From positions 1 to 56,790 of the forward strand of contig JAENVV010000102.1 of assembly GCA_016650365.1 (NCBI GenBank): a DNA stretch of 56,790 bases. The letters are read 5' to 3'. The notes under the pieces are model-generated. The model had not been told where the DNA came from, searched no databases, and was given only the letters and a program-made list of their open reading frames with translations. This stretch comes from Acidimicrobiia bacterium. GTDB taxonomy: Bacteria > Actinomycetota > Acidimicrobiia > Spongiisociales > JAENVV01. Position numbers and translations under genes: made by a program. Below, piece by piece: positions 27,140-34,797 of this stretch (its first letter is position 1; each line of letters begins with the position of its first letter).

Positions 27140-28593
27140 CGGGCAACTCCCATCGCTTCTCGAGCGACCGCACGATCATCAAATGGGTAGATCACGCCCC
27201 CAATGTCTTGCCCCTGCTCGTGACCTTTACCGAGGATCATGACAAGATCGCCGGGGCGAGCCTGTCCGACCGCGGCCAAGATGGCTCGACGCCGATCGGG
27301 CTCAACTGTGACACGGGAGGTTTCATCAATGCCTGCCATCACCTGAGCAATGATGTCATCCGGACGCTCCGAGCGCGGGTTGTCCGATGTGACGAAAACC
27401 CAGTCCGCTGCTGCGGCGGCCGCACCCATGTGGGGCCGCTTGCCCTGATCGCGATCTCCTCCAGCACCAACGACGACGATCAACCGCCCGGCCGTCATTG
27501 CTCGACCCGCCGCGACCGCGTTTTCGACACCGTCGGGGGTATGGGCGTAGTCGACCACAACATCGAGACCGGATTCAGATTGGACATGCTCAAACCTGCC
27601 CGGAACGGGTAACAAGGCGGACAAGCCGCTGACGATGACGTCGAGGGAAATCCCCAGCTGACGGGCGCACCCGGCCGCCACCAGCGCGTTGTCGATATTG
27701 AACCGGCCGGCGATCGGAAGCCGGACCGGGAGGCTCCCGGAGTCAAGGTTGAGAGTGAAGGTCGAGTGATCAACGTGCAAGGTGACTCCCGTGGCTGTCA
27801 CCTCGCCCCCCTCTCCGACGGGAACGACAGTCGTGGAATCCGGGAGGCGTTCAATGAGACGCCTCCCCCAGGGATTGTCGGCCTGGATAACCGCCACGGG
27901 CACGCTATCGAACAGTGTTGCTTTCGCCGCGAAGTAGTCCTCCATCGTTTGATGGAAATCAAGATGATCTTGTGACAGGTTGGTGAACGCTCCGATGGCG
28001 AATTCAGTTCCTGCCACCCGGCCGAGACTCAGCGCATGGGATGACACCTCCATGACAACGACGTCCACACCGGCGAGCGCCATCTCTGCAAATAGTCTTT
28101 GGAGATCGGTAGCCTCGGGAGTGGTCCTCTCAAGCGGGATCTTTATGGCTTCGTGGGTTGGCCCTCCGATTACTCTCGCTCCGATGGTCCCGATGAGTCC
28201 CGTTCTTTGCCCGGCCGCGGTGGTGATGGCCTCGATCATGTGGGTAACGGTCGTCTTGCCGTTCGTACCCGTGACGCCGACCAATCTGAAGTTTCTGGAC
28301 GGGTGCCCCCAAACGGCTGCCGAGAGCCGGCCCAGGACAGCCCTCGTAGATGGCACCTGGAGCTGAGGAATACCGGATTCGACACGGTGGTCGACACAGA
28401 CCGCCGCGGCTCCTCTGGAGATGGCCTGGGGTATGAAGTCATGGCCATCCGCGGCAGACCCACGGATGGCGATGTAGAGGCTGCCGGGCTTGACAGTTCT
28501 GCTGTCGTGAGTCGCATCGACGATGACCGGGTTGCCGGTCCCGATGACCTTGGAGCCCTCCACAGCCGCTGCCAGTTCGTCGAGCCTAAGCAT
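27136..28593 (-). CDS. murE: UDP-MurNAc-tripeptide synthetase (meso-DAP-adding)
   Basis: A 485-residue Mur ligase. The P-loop is VTGTNGKTTVTHMIEA. The MurE marks TTPEATDLQ and MEVSSHALSLGRV follow, then FTNLSQDHLDFH. The C-terminal motif DNPR (in SDNPRSERPDDI) is the determinant for meso-diaminopimelate rather than lysine. It therefore predicts a DAP-type peptidoglycan. The start ATG overlaps the ftsI stop by 8 nt. Confidence 0.95.
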   Translation of the reverse strand: MLRLDELAAAVEGSKVIGTGNPVIVDATHDSRTVKPGSLYIAIRGSAADGHDFIPQAISRGAAAVCVDHRVESGIPQLQVPSTRAVLGRLSAAVWGHPSRNFRLVGVTGTNGKTTVTHMIEAITTAAGQRTGLIGTIGARVIGGPTHEAIKIPLERTTPEATDLQRLFAEMALAGVDVVVMEVSSHALSLGRVAGTEFAIGAFTNLSQDHLDFHQTMEDYFAAKATLFDSVPVAVIQADNPWGRRLIERLPDSTTVVPVGEGGEVTATGVTLHVDHSTFTLNLDSGSLPVRLPIAGRFNIDNALVAAGCARQLGISLDVIVSGLSALLPVPGRFEHVQSESGLDVVVDYAHTPDGVENAVAAGRAMTAGRLIVVVGAGGDRDQGKRPHMGAAAAAADWVFVTSDNPRSERPDDIIAQVMAGIDETSRVTVEPDRRRAILAAVGQARPGDLVMILGKGHEQGQDIGGVIYPFDDRAVAREAMGVAR

Positions 28594-30337
28594 CGGGTTC
28601 CACCCCGAGATGATGGAGGGCCTTTTCCATGACCTGCCCGAAGGCCGGCGCGGCCGCCGCCCCGCCCGTGTATCCGTTGATGGGACGGTCGACCACGACT
28701 GCGATGACCAGGCGCGGGTCGCTCATGGGAGCCATCCCGATAAAGCTGGCAATATGATCCTCGCTGTATCCACCACCAGGCAGGTACTTCAATGTCGTGC
28801 CGGTCTTGCCTCCAACGGTGTAATCGTCGATGGCGGCGCCTTTACCCGTCCCGTTATCGACCACATTCTGGAGCATGGATCTCATGATGAAGGCGGTATC
28901 TGGCGAGACGATCTCACGGCTCTCGGGGGCAAAGGCCAGCGGGTCACCGTCACCGTGATCGATATATCTGACGACGTGAGGCTGAATCCAGGTGCCGTTG
29001 TTGGCGATCGTGGCGTAGACCGAGGCCATTTGAAGAGGGGTTACCGACACCGAATACCCGATGGCCGCCGATGCCGTACATGACCCGCACTCCGGGTCCA
29101 CATTGGCGACCCCCGTGGCCTCCCCGGCGAAATCGACCCCGGTCGGCTGGCCGTACCCAAAAGCATGCAGATACTTGCGCAGGGCAGCATCTCCCAGCTT
29201 CTGGCCGATCATGATTGTTCCGACATTGGAAGATCGGGTCACAATATCGGCGACGGTCAACCGGAGTGGCTCATGGAAATTACCGAAGTCCTTGATCTCT
29301 CGACCTGCGACCGTGATCGCATACGGAACGACCATCTCGGTATCGAAGGCAACGGCCTTTTCTTCGATGGCGGCGGCCACAGTGACGAGTTTCTGCGTAG
29401 AGCCCGGCTCATACAGGTTTCTGACCGTTGAATTTGACCAGGTCGATTCATCGTAGGAGTTGAAGTCGCCTGGATCGAATGAAGGCAGAACCGCCATCGC
29501 CAAAATCTCTCCGGTTTTTGGATCGAGCACCACCATGGAACACCCAAGCGCGTCAGTTCGTTCGATCGTCTCAAGACAAGCCTGTTCGGCCATGAACTGA
29601 ATGGACATGTCCATGGAGGTAAGAAGATCCGCACCGGGAATCGGCGGAACGCTTTGTTGAAACCCCTGTGGGATTGGACGCCCAAATGGGTCTCTCTCGT
29701 CGATGAGATAGCCGGCCACCCCCAACAGCTCTTCGTCGTACGAGTACTCAAGCCCCTCGATGCCAGTCCCGTCTATCCCGACGAACCCGACAGCCTGGGC
29801 GCCAAGTGGTCCGTTCGGGTAAACCCTTTTCGGCTCGGGTTCGAAGTAGATACCCGCCAGATCAAGAGAACGCAGGCCGTCGACCTGCTCAGCTTCCAAC
29901 TGACGCTTCACAAACACAAATGACTTGTCACTGGCAAGTTTTTCCGCCAGGGCGTCTTCGTCAATACCAAGTGAACCCGCCACCAGGTGGGCGGTCAACG
30001 TTGGATTCTCGACCACCTGTGGATTCGCCCACACGGTGACGCCTTGGATCGTCAGGGCCATCTGGTGCCCGCTGCGGTCGAAAATGGTTCCCCGATAGGG
30101 AGCAAACTCATGAGTCGTGAGTCGCTGATCCAACGCCTGCTCTGAGAACTCGGCGGCTTGGACGACCTGGATTTGAAACAGCTTGAAACCAATCAAAGAC
30201 CAGGTAACGACGATCACCAGTGCGATCGTGATGATCCGGCCGTCGGCCCGACGCAAGGATGACCGTTTCTTGGATCGTTTCTGGGGTACCCGCCTCGTAT
30301 CGGTGCGGCTCTTGCCGGTACGGGTCTTCCCGCCCAT
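28586..30337 (-). CDS. ftsI: Septal transpeptidase FtsI (class B PBP)
   Basis: A 583-residue penicillin-binding protein. A very basic cytoplasmic N terminus and one transmembrane helix (IITIALVIVVTWSLIGF) come first. A PBP dimerisation domain follows (YRGTIFDRSGHQMAL). The transpeptidase domain has S313-x-x-K316 in YEPGSTQKLV, S369-S-N371 and K511-T-G. There is no PASTA domain. It cross-links septal peptidoglycan with FtsW. I chose the ATG at 30337; an in-frame extension to 30409 exists but lacks homology. Confidence 0.94.
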   Translation of the reverse strand: MGGKTRTGKSRTDTRRVPQKRSKKRSSLRRADGRIITIALVIVVTWSLIGFKLFQIQVVQAAEFSEQALDQRLTTHEFAPYRGTIFDRSGHQMALTIQGVTVWANPQVVENPTLTAHLVAGSLGIDEDALAEKLASDKSFVFVKRQLEAEQVDGLRSLDLAGIYFEPEPKRVYPNGPLGAQAVGFVGIDGTGIEGLEYSYDEELLGVAGYLIDERDPFGRPIPQGFQQSVPPIPGADLLTSMDMSIQFMAEQACLETIERTDALGCSMVVLDPKTGEILAMAVLPSFDPGDFNSYDESTWSNSTVRNLYEPGSTQKLVTVAAAIEEKAVAFDTEMVVPYAITVAGREIKDFGNFHEPLRLTVADIVTRSSNVGTIMIGQKLGDAALRKYLHAFGYGQPTGVDFAGEATGVANVDPECGSCTASAAIGYSVSVTPLQMASVYATIANNGTWIQPHVVRYIDHGDGDPLAFAPESREIVSPDTAFIMRSMLQNVVDNGTGKGAAIDDYTVGGKTGTTLKYLPGGGYSEDHIASFIGMAPMSDPRLVIAVVVDRPINGYTGGAAAAPAFGQVMEKALHHLGVEPDA

Positions 30338-30339
30338 GA

Positions 30340-30540
30340 TCAGCTCAGTCGGCGAAGTGTGTCCAAGGAGGGCGGGGGCGGAGCGCACCGTTCCTGACCT
30401 TCGATACACCCGCCGCCAGCATTAGCAGGGGTTTCGAGGAGGAGTTCCTTGTGACGAAGGGAAGCCGTCACCGGCTTTATGAAAACGCCAGCGGACTTGT
30501 GGAACAAGGACGCAGACTCGGGTACCAGGGACGCCCTCAC
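30340..30540 (-). CDS. Possible 66-residue orphan gene between ftsL and ftsI
   Basis: A GTG at 30540 overlaps the ftsL stop as GTGA. The stop TGA at 30342-30340 is 2 nt before the ftsI ATG, so the ORF exactly fills the gap. Third codon positions are roughly 70% G/C, in line with neighbours. The product has no transmembrane segment or recognisable domain. It is basic at the N terminus and has a Pro run near the C terminus. It could be a real coupled gene, or a chance frame through a structured RNA spacer. Confidence 0.35.
   Translation of the reverse strand: MRASLVPESASLFHKSAGVFIKPVTASLRHKELLLETPANAGGGCIEGQERCAPPPPSLDTLRRLS
30445..30477 (-). other. Tandem hairpins with complementary loops in the ftsL-ftsI spacer
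   Basis: On the mRNA strand the first hairpin is AAGCCG-GTGA-CGGCTT (30477-30462). It has a perfect 6-bp stem and a GNRA-type tetraloop. A weaker stem built on CCTT/AAGG follows, with a CGTCAC loop. The loops GTGA and TCAC are complementary and could kiss. Confidence 0.35.
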
Positions 30541-30926
30541 GGCGAAGCCGTCACAAGAGGATCGGACAGCGGGGCGTCTGCGGAGCGCACCACCACCCCG
30601 GGAGCCGATATCGTTCGCATGTCCGTCGGCAAGACCATACCCAGGTCGTTGGCAGCCGGAACAATTCGTGAAGGTGAACTGAGACGAGCCACTTCAAGAG
30701 TCAGCTCCAACCTCTGCTGCTCGGCCGTAGCAATTTGAGTTTCGAGTTCTTGGAGTTCAAACGCACTTCCGTCCAAAGCAGTCTGGGAGTAAATGAGGCC
30801 GAAGAAGACCAGGGCCACGACCAGGGTATAGACAATCCATGCCGCCACCCTGGGACGCACGGTTGCCCGTGAGGAGATCAAGCGAACCGGCTCAGCCGAC
30901 GGGCGGGGCAGGACCCGGGCGGTCAC
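30537..30926 (-). CDS. ftsL: Divisome protein FtsL
   Basis: A 129-residue bitopic protein. A short basic N terminus precedes a transmembrane helix (AAWIVYTLVVALVFFGLIYS). A short coiled coil follows (ELQELETQIATAEQQRLELTLEVARL), then LSSPSRIVPAANDLGMVLP, the FtsL-type C-terminal motif. The GTG at 30926 overlaps the rsmH stop as GTGA. The open frame to 31154 lies inside rsmH and is rejected. FtsL bridges FtsQ and FtsW/FtsI. Confidence 0.85.
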   Translation of the reverse strand: MTARVLPRPSAEPVRLISSRATVRPRVAAWIVYTLVVALVFFGLIYSQTALDGSAFELQELETQIATAEQQRLELTLEVARLSSPSRIVPAANDLGMVLPTDMRTISAPGVVVRSADAPLSDPLVTASP

Positions 30927-31849
30927 GCAGCCACCTTCTGCGCACAACGAAGCTTGGCGCTCCTGGCCCGAGGATTGGACGCAACTTCTGCTTCCTCCGG
31001 ACCAATTGCCTTGCGGGTAACGATGATCAGTTCCGGAACCGTGTTGCATGCACAGACCGGAAGACCAGGCGGGCACACGCACGTTTGGGCGGCCGCCGCA
31101 AACCGCTGCTTCACAATGCGGTCTTCGAGCGAATGATAGGAAATGACCACACACCGCCCGTTGGGTGCGAGGCGTTCGATGGCGGCGTCGAGGCCACGCT
31201 CAAGTTCGCCCAACTCGTCGTTTACGGCGATCCTGAGCGCTTGAAATGTGCGCCGAGCAGGGTGCCCACCGGTTTTTCGGGTGGCGGCGGGAATTGCCTC
31301 GCGCACGATCGACGCCAGCGAGGCGGTCTCGATGATTGGTCTTGCCTTGCAGATCGCTCGGGCGATCCGGACGGAGAAGCGTTCCTCCCCGTACTCGCGA
31401 ATGACCCGGGCCAGGTCGGCCTCTGACCATTCATTCACAATCTCGTCAGCCGTTAGCGGCCCATCGCCCATCCGCATGTCCAGCGGCCCGGGGTGACGGT
31501 AGGAGAAACCGCGAGTTGGTTCGTCGAGTTGGTGACTTGAGACGCCGAGGTCGAAAAGCACCCCATCGATGAATTCGATTCCCTCGGCGTCGAGTATTTG
31601 GGCGAGGTTTCCAAACGAGCCGCGCACAAACGAGAAGTGCTCGTTATCGGCCAGGTCGGCTGTATTTGGACCGGCGTCCGGATCTTGATCGAGCCCGATG
31701 ACATCGAGGCCGCCCCGGTTCAGCAAACGGCGAGTGTGACCGCCACCACCGAAGGTGGCATCGAGGATCACACCGCTTTTGATGTCGCTGAACATGTTCA
31801 TGACTTCCTCTGCCATCACAGGCTCGTGGTAGGGGTTGGGCTGATGCAT
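30923..31849 (-). CDS. rsmH: 16S rRNA (cytosine(1402)-N(4))-methyltransferase
   Basis: A 308-residue SAM-dependent methyltransferase. Homology starts at YHEPVMAEEVMNMF. The SAM motif is ILDATFGGGGHTRRLL, followed by FDLGVSSHQLDEPTRGFSYR and the C-terminal YHSLEDRIVKQRF. It methylates C1402 in the 16S rRNA decoding centre. The ATG at 31849 is preceded within 1 nt by a G-rich SD (GGGGGGCTGGC) that is the 3' arm of a perfect 13-bp inverted repeat. Confidence 0.95.
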   Translation of the reverse strand: MHQPNPYHEPVMAEEVMNMFSDIKSGVILDATFGGGGHTRRLLNRGGLDVIGLDQDPDAGPNTADLADNEHFSFVRGSFGNLAQILDAEGIEFIDGVLFDLGVSSHQLDEPTRGFSYRHPGPLDMRMGDGPLTADEIVNEWSEADLARVIREYGEERFSVRIARAICKARPIIETASLASIVREAIPAATRKTGGHPARRTFQALRIAVNDELGELERGLDAAIERLAPNGRCVVISYHSLEDRIVKQRFAAAAQTCVCPPGLPVCACNTVPELIIVTRKAIGPEEAEVASNPRARSAKLRCAQKVAA

Positions 31850-31850
31850 T

Positions 31851-31928
31851 GCCAGCCCCCCGGGCGCTGGCACCAAACGGAAGCGGGCGGAGTAAGGGGC
31901 CTTCCAATCTGGTAACCGGGGGGCTGGC
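31851..31928 (-). promoter_or_regulatory. RNA helix sequestering the rsmH ribosome-binding site
   Basis: GCCAGCCCCCCGG at 31851-31863 is the exact reverse complement of 31916-31928, with a 52-nt loop. In the mRNA the 3' arm contains the G6 SD and ends 1 nt before the rsmH ATG. The loop can add an inner stem (GGAAG/CTTCC and ACCA/TGGT). This predicts translational control of rsmH between mraZ and rsmH. It may relate to the mraW RNA motif reported upstream of this gene in some actinobacteria; I cannot confirm that match. Confidence 0.65.
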
Positions 31929-31949
31929 GATGAACCAGCCGATATTGTC

Positions 31950-32381
31950 CTAGATGCCGTGTTCTGAGAGAGCCTCCTCGATGTCCGCGTAGAAATCGTC
32001 TGCCGCTTCCGACATCGACTCCCACGTGGTCGTATCCCAAATCTCTATGCGGTCGGACATCCCGATGATCGTGACGTCCTTATCAAGGTGGGCATAGTCC
32101 TGAAGCTTTGCGGTGATAGCCACCCGGCGTTGCTTGTCAGGGACCTGGCTGTCTGCGGAGGCAAAGAACGAACGAGCGTAGGAGCGAGCTCGTGCGTTGG
32201 TGCGAGGCAATTCCCTCACCCGTGCCTCCTCTTCCGCCCACTGGTCGAGCGGGAAGACGAAAAGGCAGCGTTCCTGCCCTTTGGTGATGACGCAGCCATC
32301 GGAGAAGTGATCGCGGAACTTGGCGGGCAGCACGAGGCGGCCTTTGGGGTCCAGTGTGTGTTGGTATTCACCGACGAGCAC
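31950..32381 (-). CDS. mraZ: Transcriptional regulator MraZ
   Basis: A 143-residue protein with two SpoVT/AbrB-like MraZ repeats: VGEYQHTLDPKGRLVLPAKF at the N terminus, then VPDKQRRVAITAKLQDYAHL. MraZ binds repeats upstream of its own gene and controls the dcw operon. I place the start at GTG 32381 because the family begins with this xLxGEYxHTLD motif and AGGA lies upstream. The open frame to 32441 runs into the leader. Confidence 0.92.
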   Translation of the reverse strand: MLVGEYQHTLDPKGRLVLPAKFRDHFSDGCVITKGQERCLFVFPLDQWAEEEARVRELPRTNARARSYARSFFASADSQVPDKQRRVAITAKLQDYAHLDKDVTIIGMSDRIEIWDTTTWESMSEAADDFYADIEEALSEHGI

Positions 32382-32417
32382 TTGTCTTGGTTCCTGTCGT
32401 TCATGAGCGGGGTCCTT

Positions 32418-32454
32418 CCACTGCGCCCCACTTTGCACCACTTCGACCCATTTG
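32418..32454 (-). promoter_or_regulatory. MraZ operator: four 10-bp-spaced repeats
   Basis: On the minus strand the repeats read AAATGG, AAGTGG, AAGTGG and CAGTGG. On the plus strand they are CCACTG, CCACTT, CCACTT and CCATTT at 32418, 32428, 32438 and 32448. The period is exactly 10 bp. MraZ proteins bind TGGG/AAGTGG-type direct repeats of this spacing, so this is very probably the autoregulatory site of the cluster. Confidence 0.75.
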
Positions 32455-32458
32455 TCAA
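32430..32458 (-). promoter_or_regulatory. mraZ (dcw) promoter
   Basis: On the minus strand TTGACA (32458-32453) and CAAAGT (32435-32430) are 17 nt apart. The MraZ repeats overlap the spacer and the -10 box, as expected for repression. The predicted leader is about 40 nt. Confidence 0.55.
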
Positions 32459-32762
32459 CTCACTTGAACCATTTTTCCCCTTTTTTGTCAAATTTCCCCT
32501 CAGATGGCGCGAAAGACGCATCTGATCGGAACTCCCCTCCACCTCAACTCCGCCGTTCGGACGATCTGTCAAGAGTCAATTCGACTGACCTGGACCGCCC
32601 GAAGGTCAAGTTGTCCGATGCCAGGCACCAAATATCACGCATGTAATTACACGCTTTGTATTCATAACACCCGAAGAAACCTCTTAAGAGACACTGAATA
32701 CCGCCCGAAAACTTTGACAACAACAGGAAACCTTTTGTCACGCAACGTAGGAGATGCCGACA
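32459..32762. other. Divergent intergenic region between mraZ and the secreted protein gene
   Basis: About 300 nt, richer in A/T than its surroundings. On the minus strand another TTGACA lies at 32491-32486 and further TTGAC-like boxes lie near 32574 and 32609. An inverted repeat TGACCT (32586-32591) / AGGTCA (32603-32608) and a perfect palindrome CTCTTAAGAG (32681-32690) are present. A TTGACA lies at 32714-32719 on the plus strand. Open frames here are short and do not look coding. Confidence 0.4.
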
Positions 32763-34154
32763 ATGGTTAGGAAGCTCGTATTGCTCGCTGTGGCCTTGTC
32801 CACAGTGCTGGCGGCGATACCGGTGTTGGCGGCCACCCGTCCCACCGGCATCGCAACAGCCAGTTATCAAGACTCCCGATCGGAGTCATCATCAAGCGTC
32901 GTCGGCCTTCCGGGTGTCCTCGGCGCGCAAAGTGTTTCAGCCGTTTCGGGACAGCTAGCTCCGGGACAGCGATACTCGGGGGACGGATTTGCCCTCGAGG
33001 TCCAGAACATCGACATCTCGACATCCCTGGTTCGTGAGGGTTATCTCGAAATACGGATCGGGGTTGCCTATCAGAACAATGGTTTGAGCCCGATCCCCTA
33101 TTCGGCTACGGCCTTTGCCGGCGAATACGGCTACCCGGAGCTACAGATGATCGACGATGAAGGCGTTGTCTACCCGTTGGACCGCACTATCGCCGACCAT
33201 GCCGTAGCCGGGTCTGATCTACCATCGATCCCGGTAGGTATTCCCGCTCACTGGACCGTGGGATATCAGGTACCTGAGACCCAGGCTTCTGATCTGGCGA
33301 TCGAGTTGGTCCAGGACGGATCAGTCGTTGCCACCTGGGACCTTGATGCCGATTCGGTTTCTCTCCAGGGATGGGCGGCACCCGAAGGAGCCACCATCGT
33401 TGGCGTTGCCGAAGACATCGCCTGGTCCGACGGACTCGTGGTCGACTTTCATACAACCTACGGGGACGCCTGCGGCGATCCGTACTCAGTCGTGAGCGCC
33501 GGCAACGCCAAGGTGATTGGAACCGTCACCTCGAGCGCTGTCACCGATACGTTATTCCCGAATGTTCTGTACCCCACTATTCCGTTCTACGCGATCTGGA
33601 AAGATGGAAGCTCCGCCCACTATCAGAACATCCTGGATGCCGATTATCTCTATCTTGACCTCGCCGACGTGATCACTGGCGATGCATCCAAGTTCCAGCC
33701 GGGTATCGAAACCAACAACACGATACTTGATGCGACCGTGAACAACCTCGAGTCGAGCGAAAAGGTGATCATGCCCCCCGGCAGCGAACACATCTTTGAC
33801 CTTGAATTCGGACTCCCCCGCGATAGCCGGCTCGTCGACCCACAAGCCAACCCGGTGGCGATGTACACCATCACCCCGGATGGCACCACATACTGGGTCG
33901 ACCTCTCGGGTGCCGCGGACCTCGACGCCGAGTTCCTATTTGGCGACAGCTTCGACTTCAACAAGATCGGCAGTGCTCAACGACAGCTGCTCGAAGATCT
34001 CACAGAAGCGTTCGCCTGCACCGAATCGGTACCGGTCCGATATCTCGGAACCCTCGACGGTCTGGCCGACTATCGAGTGGTAACCGGCATCAAATTCCCG
34101 GCTGAGGCAACGTTGGACGTGACCGGCACAGACGCCACCACCACGCTCCCCTAA
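32763..34154 (+). CDS. Secreted protein of unknown function, DUF4352-like region
   Basis: A 463-residue protein with a Sec signal peptide (MVRKLVLLAVALSTVLAAIP, cleavage likely after VLAA). The mature part is acidic. It includes a segment around residues 80-150 (YLEIRIGVAYQNNGLSPI...DDEGVVYPLD) that resembles the Ig-like DUF4352 fold; this is a pattern-based guess. The remainder is beta-rich with two to three cysteines. The ATG at 32763 has TAGGAG 9 nt upstream. The ATG at 32754 would place the SD against the start codon and is rejected. It is divergent from mraZ. Confidence 0.7.
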   Translation: MVRKLVLLAVALSTVLAAIPVLAATRPTGIATASYQDSRSESSSSVVGLPGVLGAQSVSAVSGQLAPGQRYSGDGFALEVQNIDISTSLVREGYLEIRIGVAYQNNGLSPIPYSATAFAGEYGYPELQMIDDEGVVYPLDRTIADHAVAGSDLPSIPVGIPAHWTVGYQVPETQASDLAIELVQDGSVVATWDLDADSVSLQGWAAPEGATIVGVAEDIAWSDGLVVDFHTTYGDACGDPYSVVSAGNAKVIGTVTSSAVTDTLFPNVLYPTIPFYAIWKDGSSAHYQNILDADYLYLDLADVITGDASKFQPGIETNNTILDATVNNLESSEKVIMPPGSEHIFDLEFGLPRDSRLVDPQANPVAMYTITPDGTTYWVDLSGAADLDAEFLFGDSFDFNKIGSAQRQLLEDLTEAFACTESVPVRYLGTLDGLADYRVVTGIKFPAEATLDVTGTDATTTLP

Positions 34155-34161
34155 CCTCCAC

Positions 34162-34200
34162 CGCCGAGACGTCCTGGCGGCCTTTCAGGCCGACTCGGCG
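34162..34200. terminator. Two-part hairpin between convergent genes
   Basis: The outer stem is CGCCGAG (34162-34168) with CTCGGCG (34194-34200). The inner stem is GGCCT-TTC-AGGCC (34179-34191). It follows the stop at 34154 and overlaps the 3' end of the HNH gene. It has no long T-tract. A bidirectional terminator or 3'-end stabiliser is likely. Confidence 0.45.
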
Positions 34201-34688
34201 AGCAAATACGAGCTCCAGAGCGGGTCCATGCGTGGGCCCGCTCTGGCATATACCCACCCGTAGGTGTGTGGAGCAGATGGTCTCTTGGTGAGGAGAAATC
34301 CGGTTTCCTCGAGGAATCGGGATCCCTTGCGCAAGTTGCATCGCCGACAGGCGGCTACCACGTTCTCCCAGACGTGTTGTCCGCCTCGCGATCGCGGAAC
34401 GACGTGATCGATCGATTCAGCCGGGCCGTCACAGTATTGGCAGCGATGCCCATCTCGTGCGAAAACGGCGTTGCGGGTCAGTGGCACGGTTCGACCGTAT
34501 GGGACGCGCACAAACTTGTTCAACCGGATAACCGAAGGGACCGCCAGCTGAACCCGTTCCGCCCGCCAGATCAGGTCGGTCGCCTCGAGCATCTGGGCCT
34601 TGTCGTTGAGGACCAGCACGGCGGCGCGTCGCGTGCTCACCACCGAAAGTGGCTCGTAGGAAGCGTTCAACACCAGCACACGCGCCAC
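34185..34688 (-). CDS. HNH endonuclease
   Basis: A 167-residue protein starting with a conserved VLVLNASYEPLSVVSTRRA segment. The HNH module is CQYC-x3-ESIDHVVPRSRGG...WENVVAACRRCN, which has two Cys pairs for zinc plus the His-Asn-His residues. This stand-alone actinobacterial HNH type is common and its role (DNA repair or nicking) is undefined. The GTG at 34688 has a GGGGG SD. An extended -10 (TGG-TATATT) lies 25 nt upstream. Confidence 0.85.
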   Translation of the reverse strand: MARVLVLNASYEPLSVVSTRRAAVLVLNDKAQMLEATDLIWRAERVQLAVPSVIRLNKFVRVPYGRTVPLTRNAVFARDGHRCQYCDGPAESIDHVVPRSRGGQHVWENVVAACRRCNLRKGSRFLEETGFLLTKRPSAPHTYGWVYARAGPRMDPLWSSYLLAESA

Positions 34689-34713
34689 GGTGGACCCCCA
34701 TGAGAGTTCTCGA

Positions 34714-34721
34714 AATATACC
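34714..34721 (-). promoter_or_regulatory. Extended -10 promoter of the HNH gene
   Basis: On the minus strand TGG is followed directly by TATATT (34719-34714). This implies a leader of about 19 nt that includes the GGGGG SD. No good -35 is seen. Confidence 0.45.
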
Positions 34722-34759
34722 ATCGGAACCGCGATCGGCCAGACGATTGTCGAAGGTCC

Positions 34760-34797
34760 TTGACATTGACCCTCAACGACCCAACAATTGCGCCACG
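34760..34797 (+). promoter_or_regulatory. Promoter of the resolvase-like gene
   Basis: TTGACA (34760-34765), a 17-nt spacer and AACAAT (34783-34788) are followed by 9 nt and the ATG. No SD is present, so the transcript is probably leaderless. Confidence 0.5.

Noticed and set aside
30927-31154. N-terminal extension of ftsL
   Set aside because: It is out of frame inside rsmH. The GTG at 30926 in GTGA gives a normal short FtsL.
32504-32770. 88-residue frame in the mraZ upstream region
   Set aside because: The composition is A/T-rich and non-coding in look, there is no SD, and it runs into the start region of the next gene.
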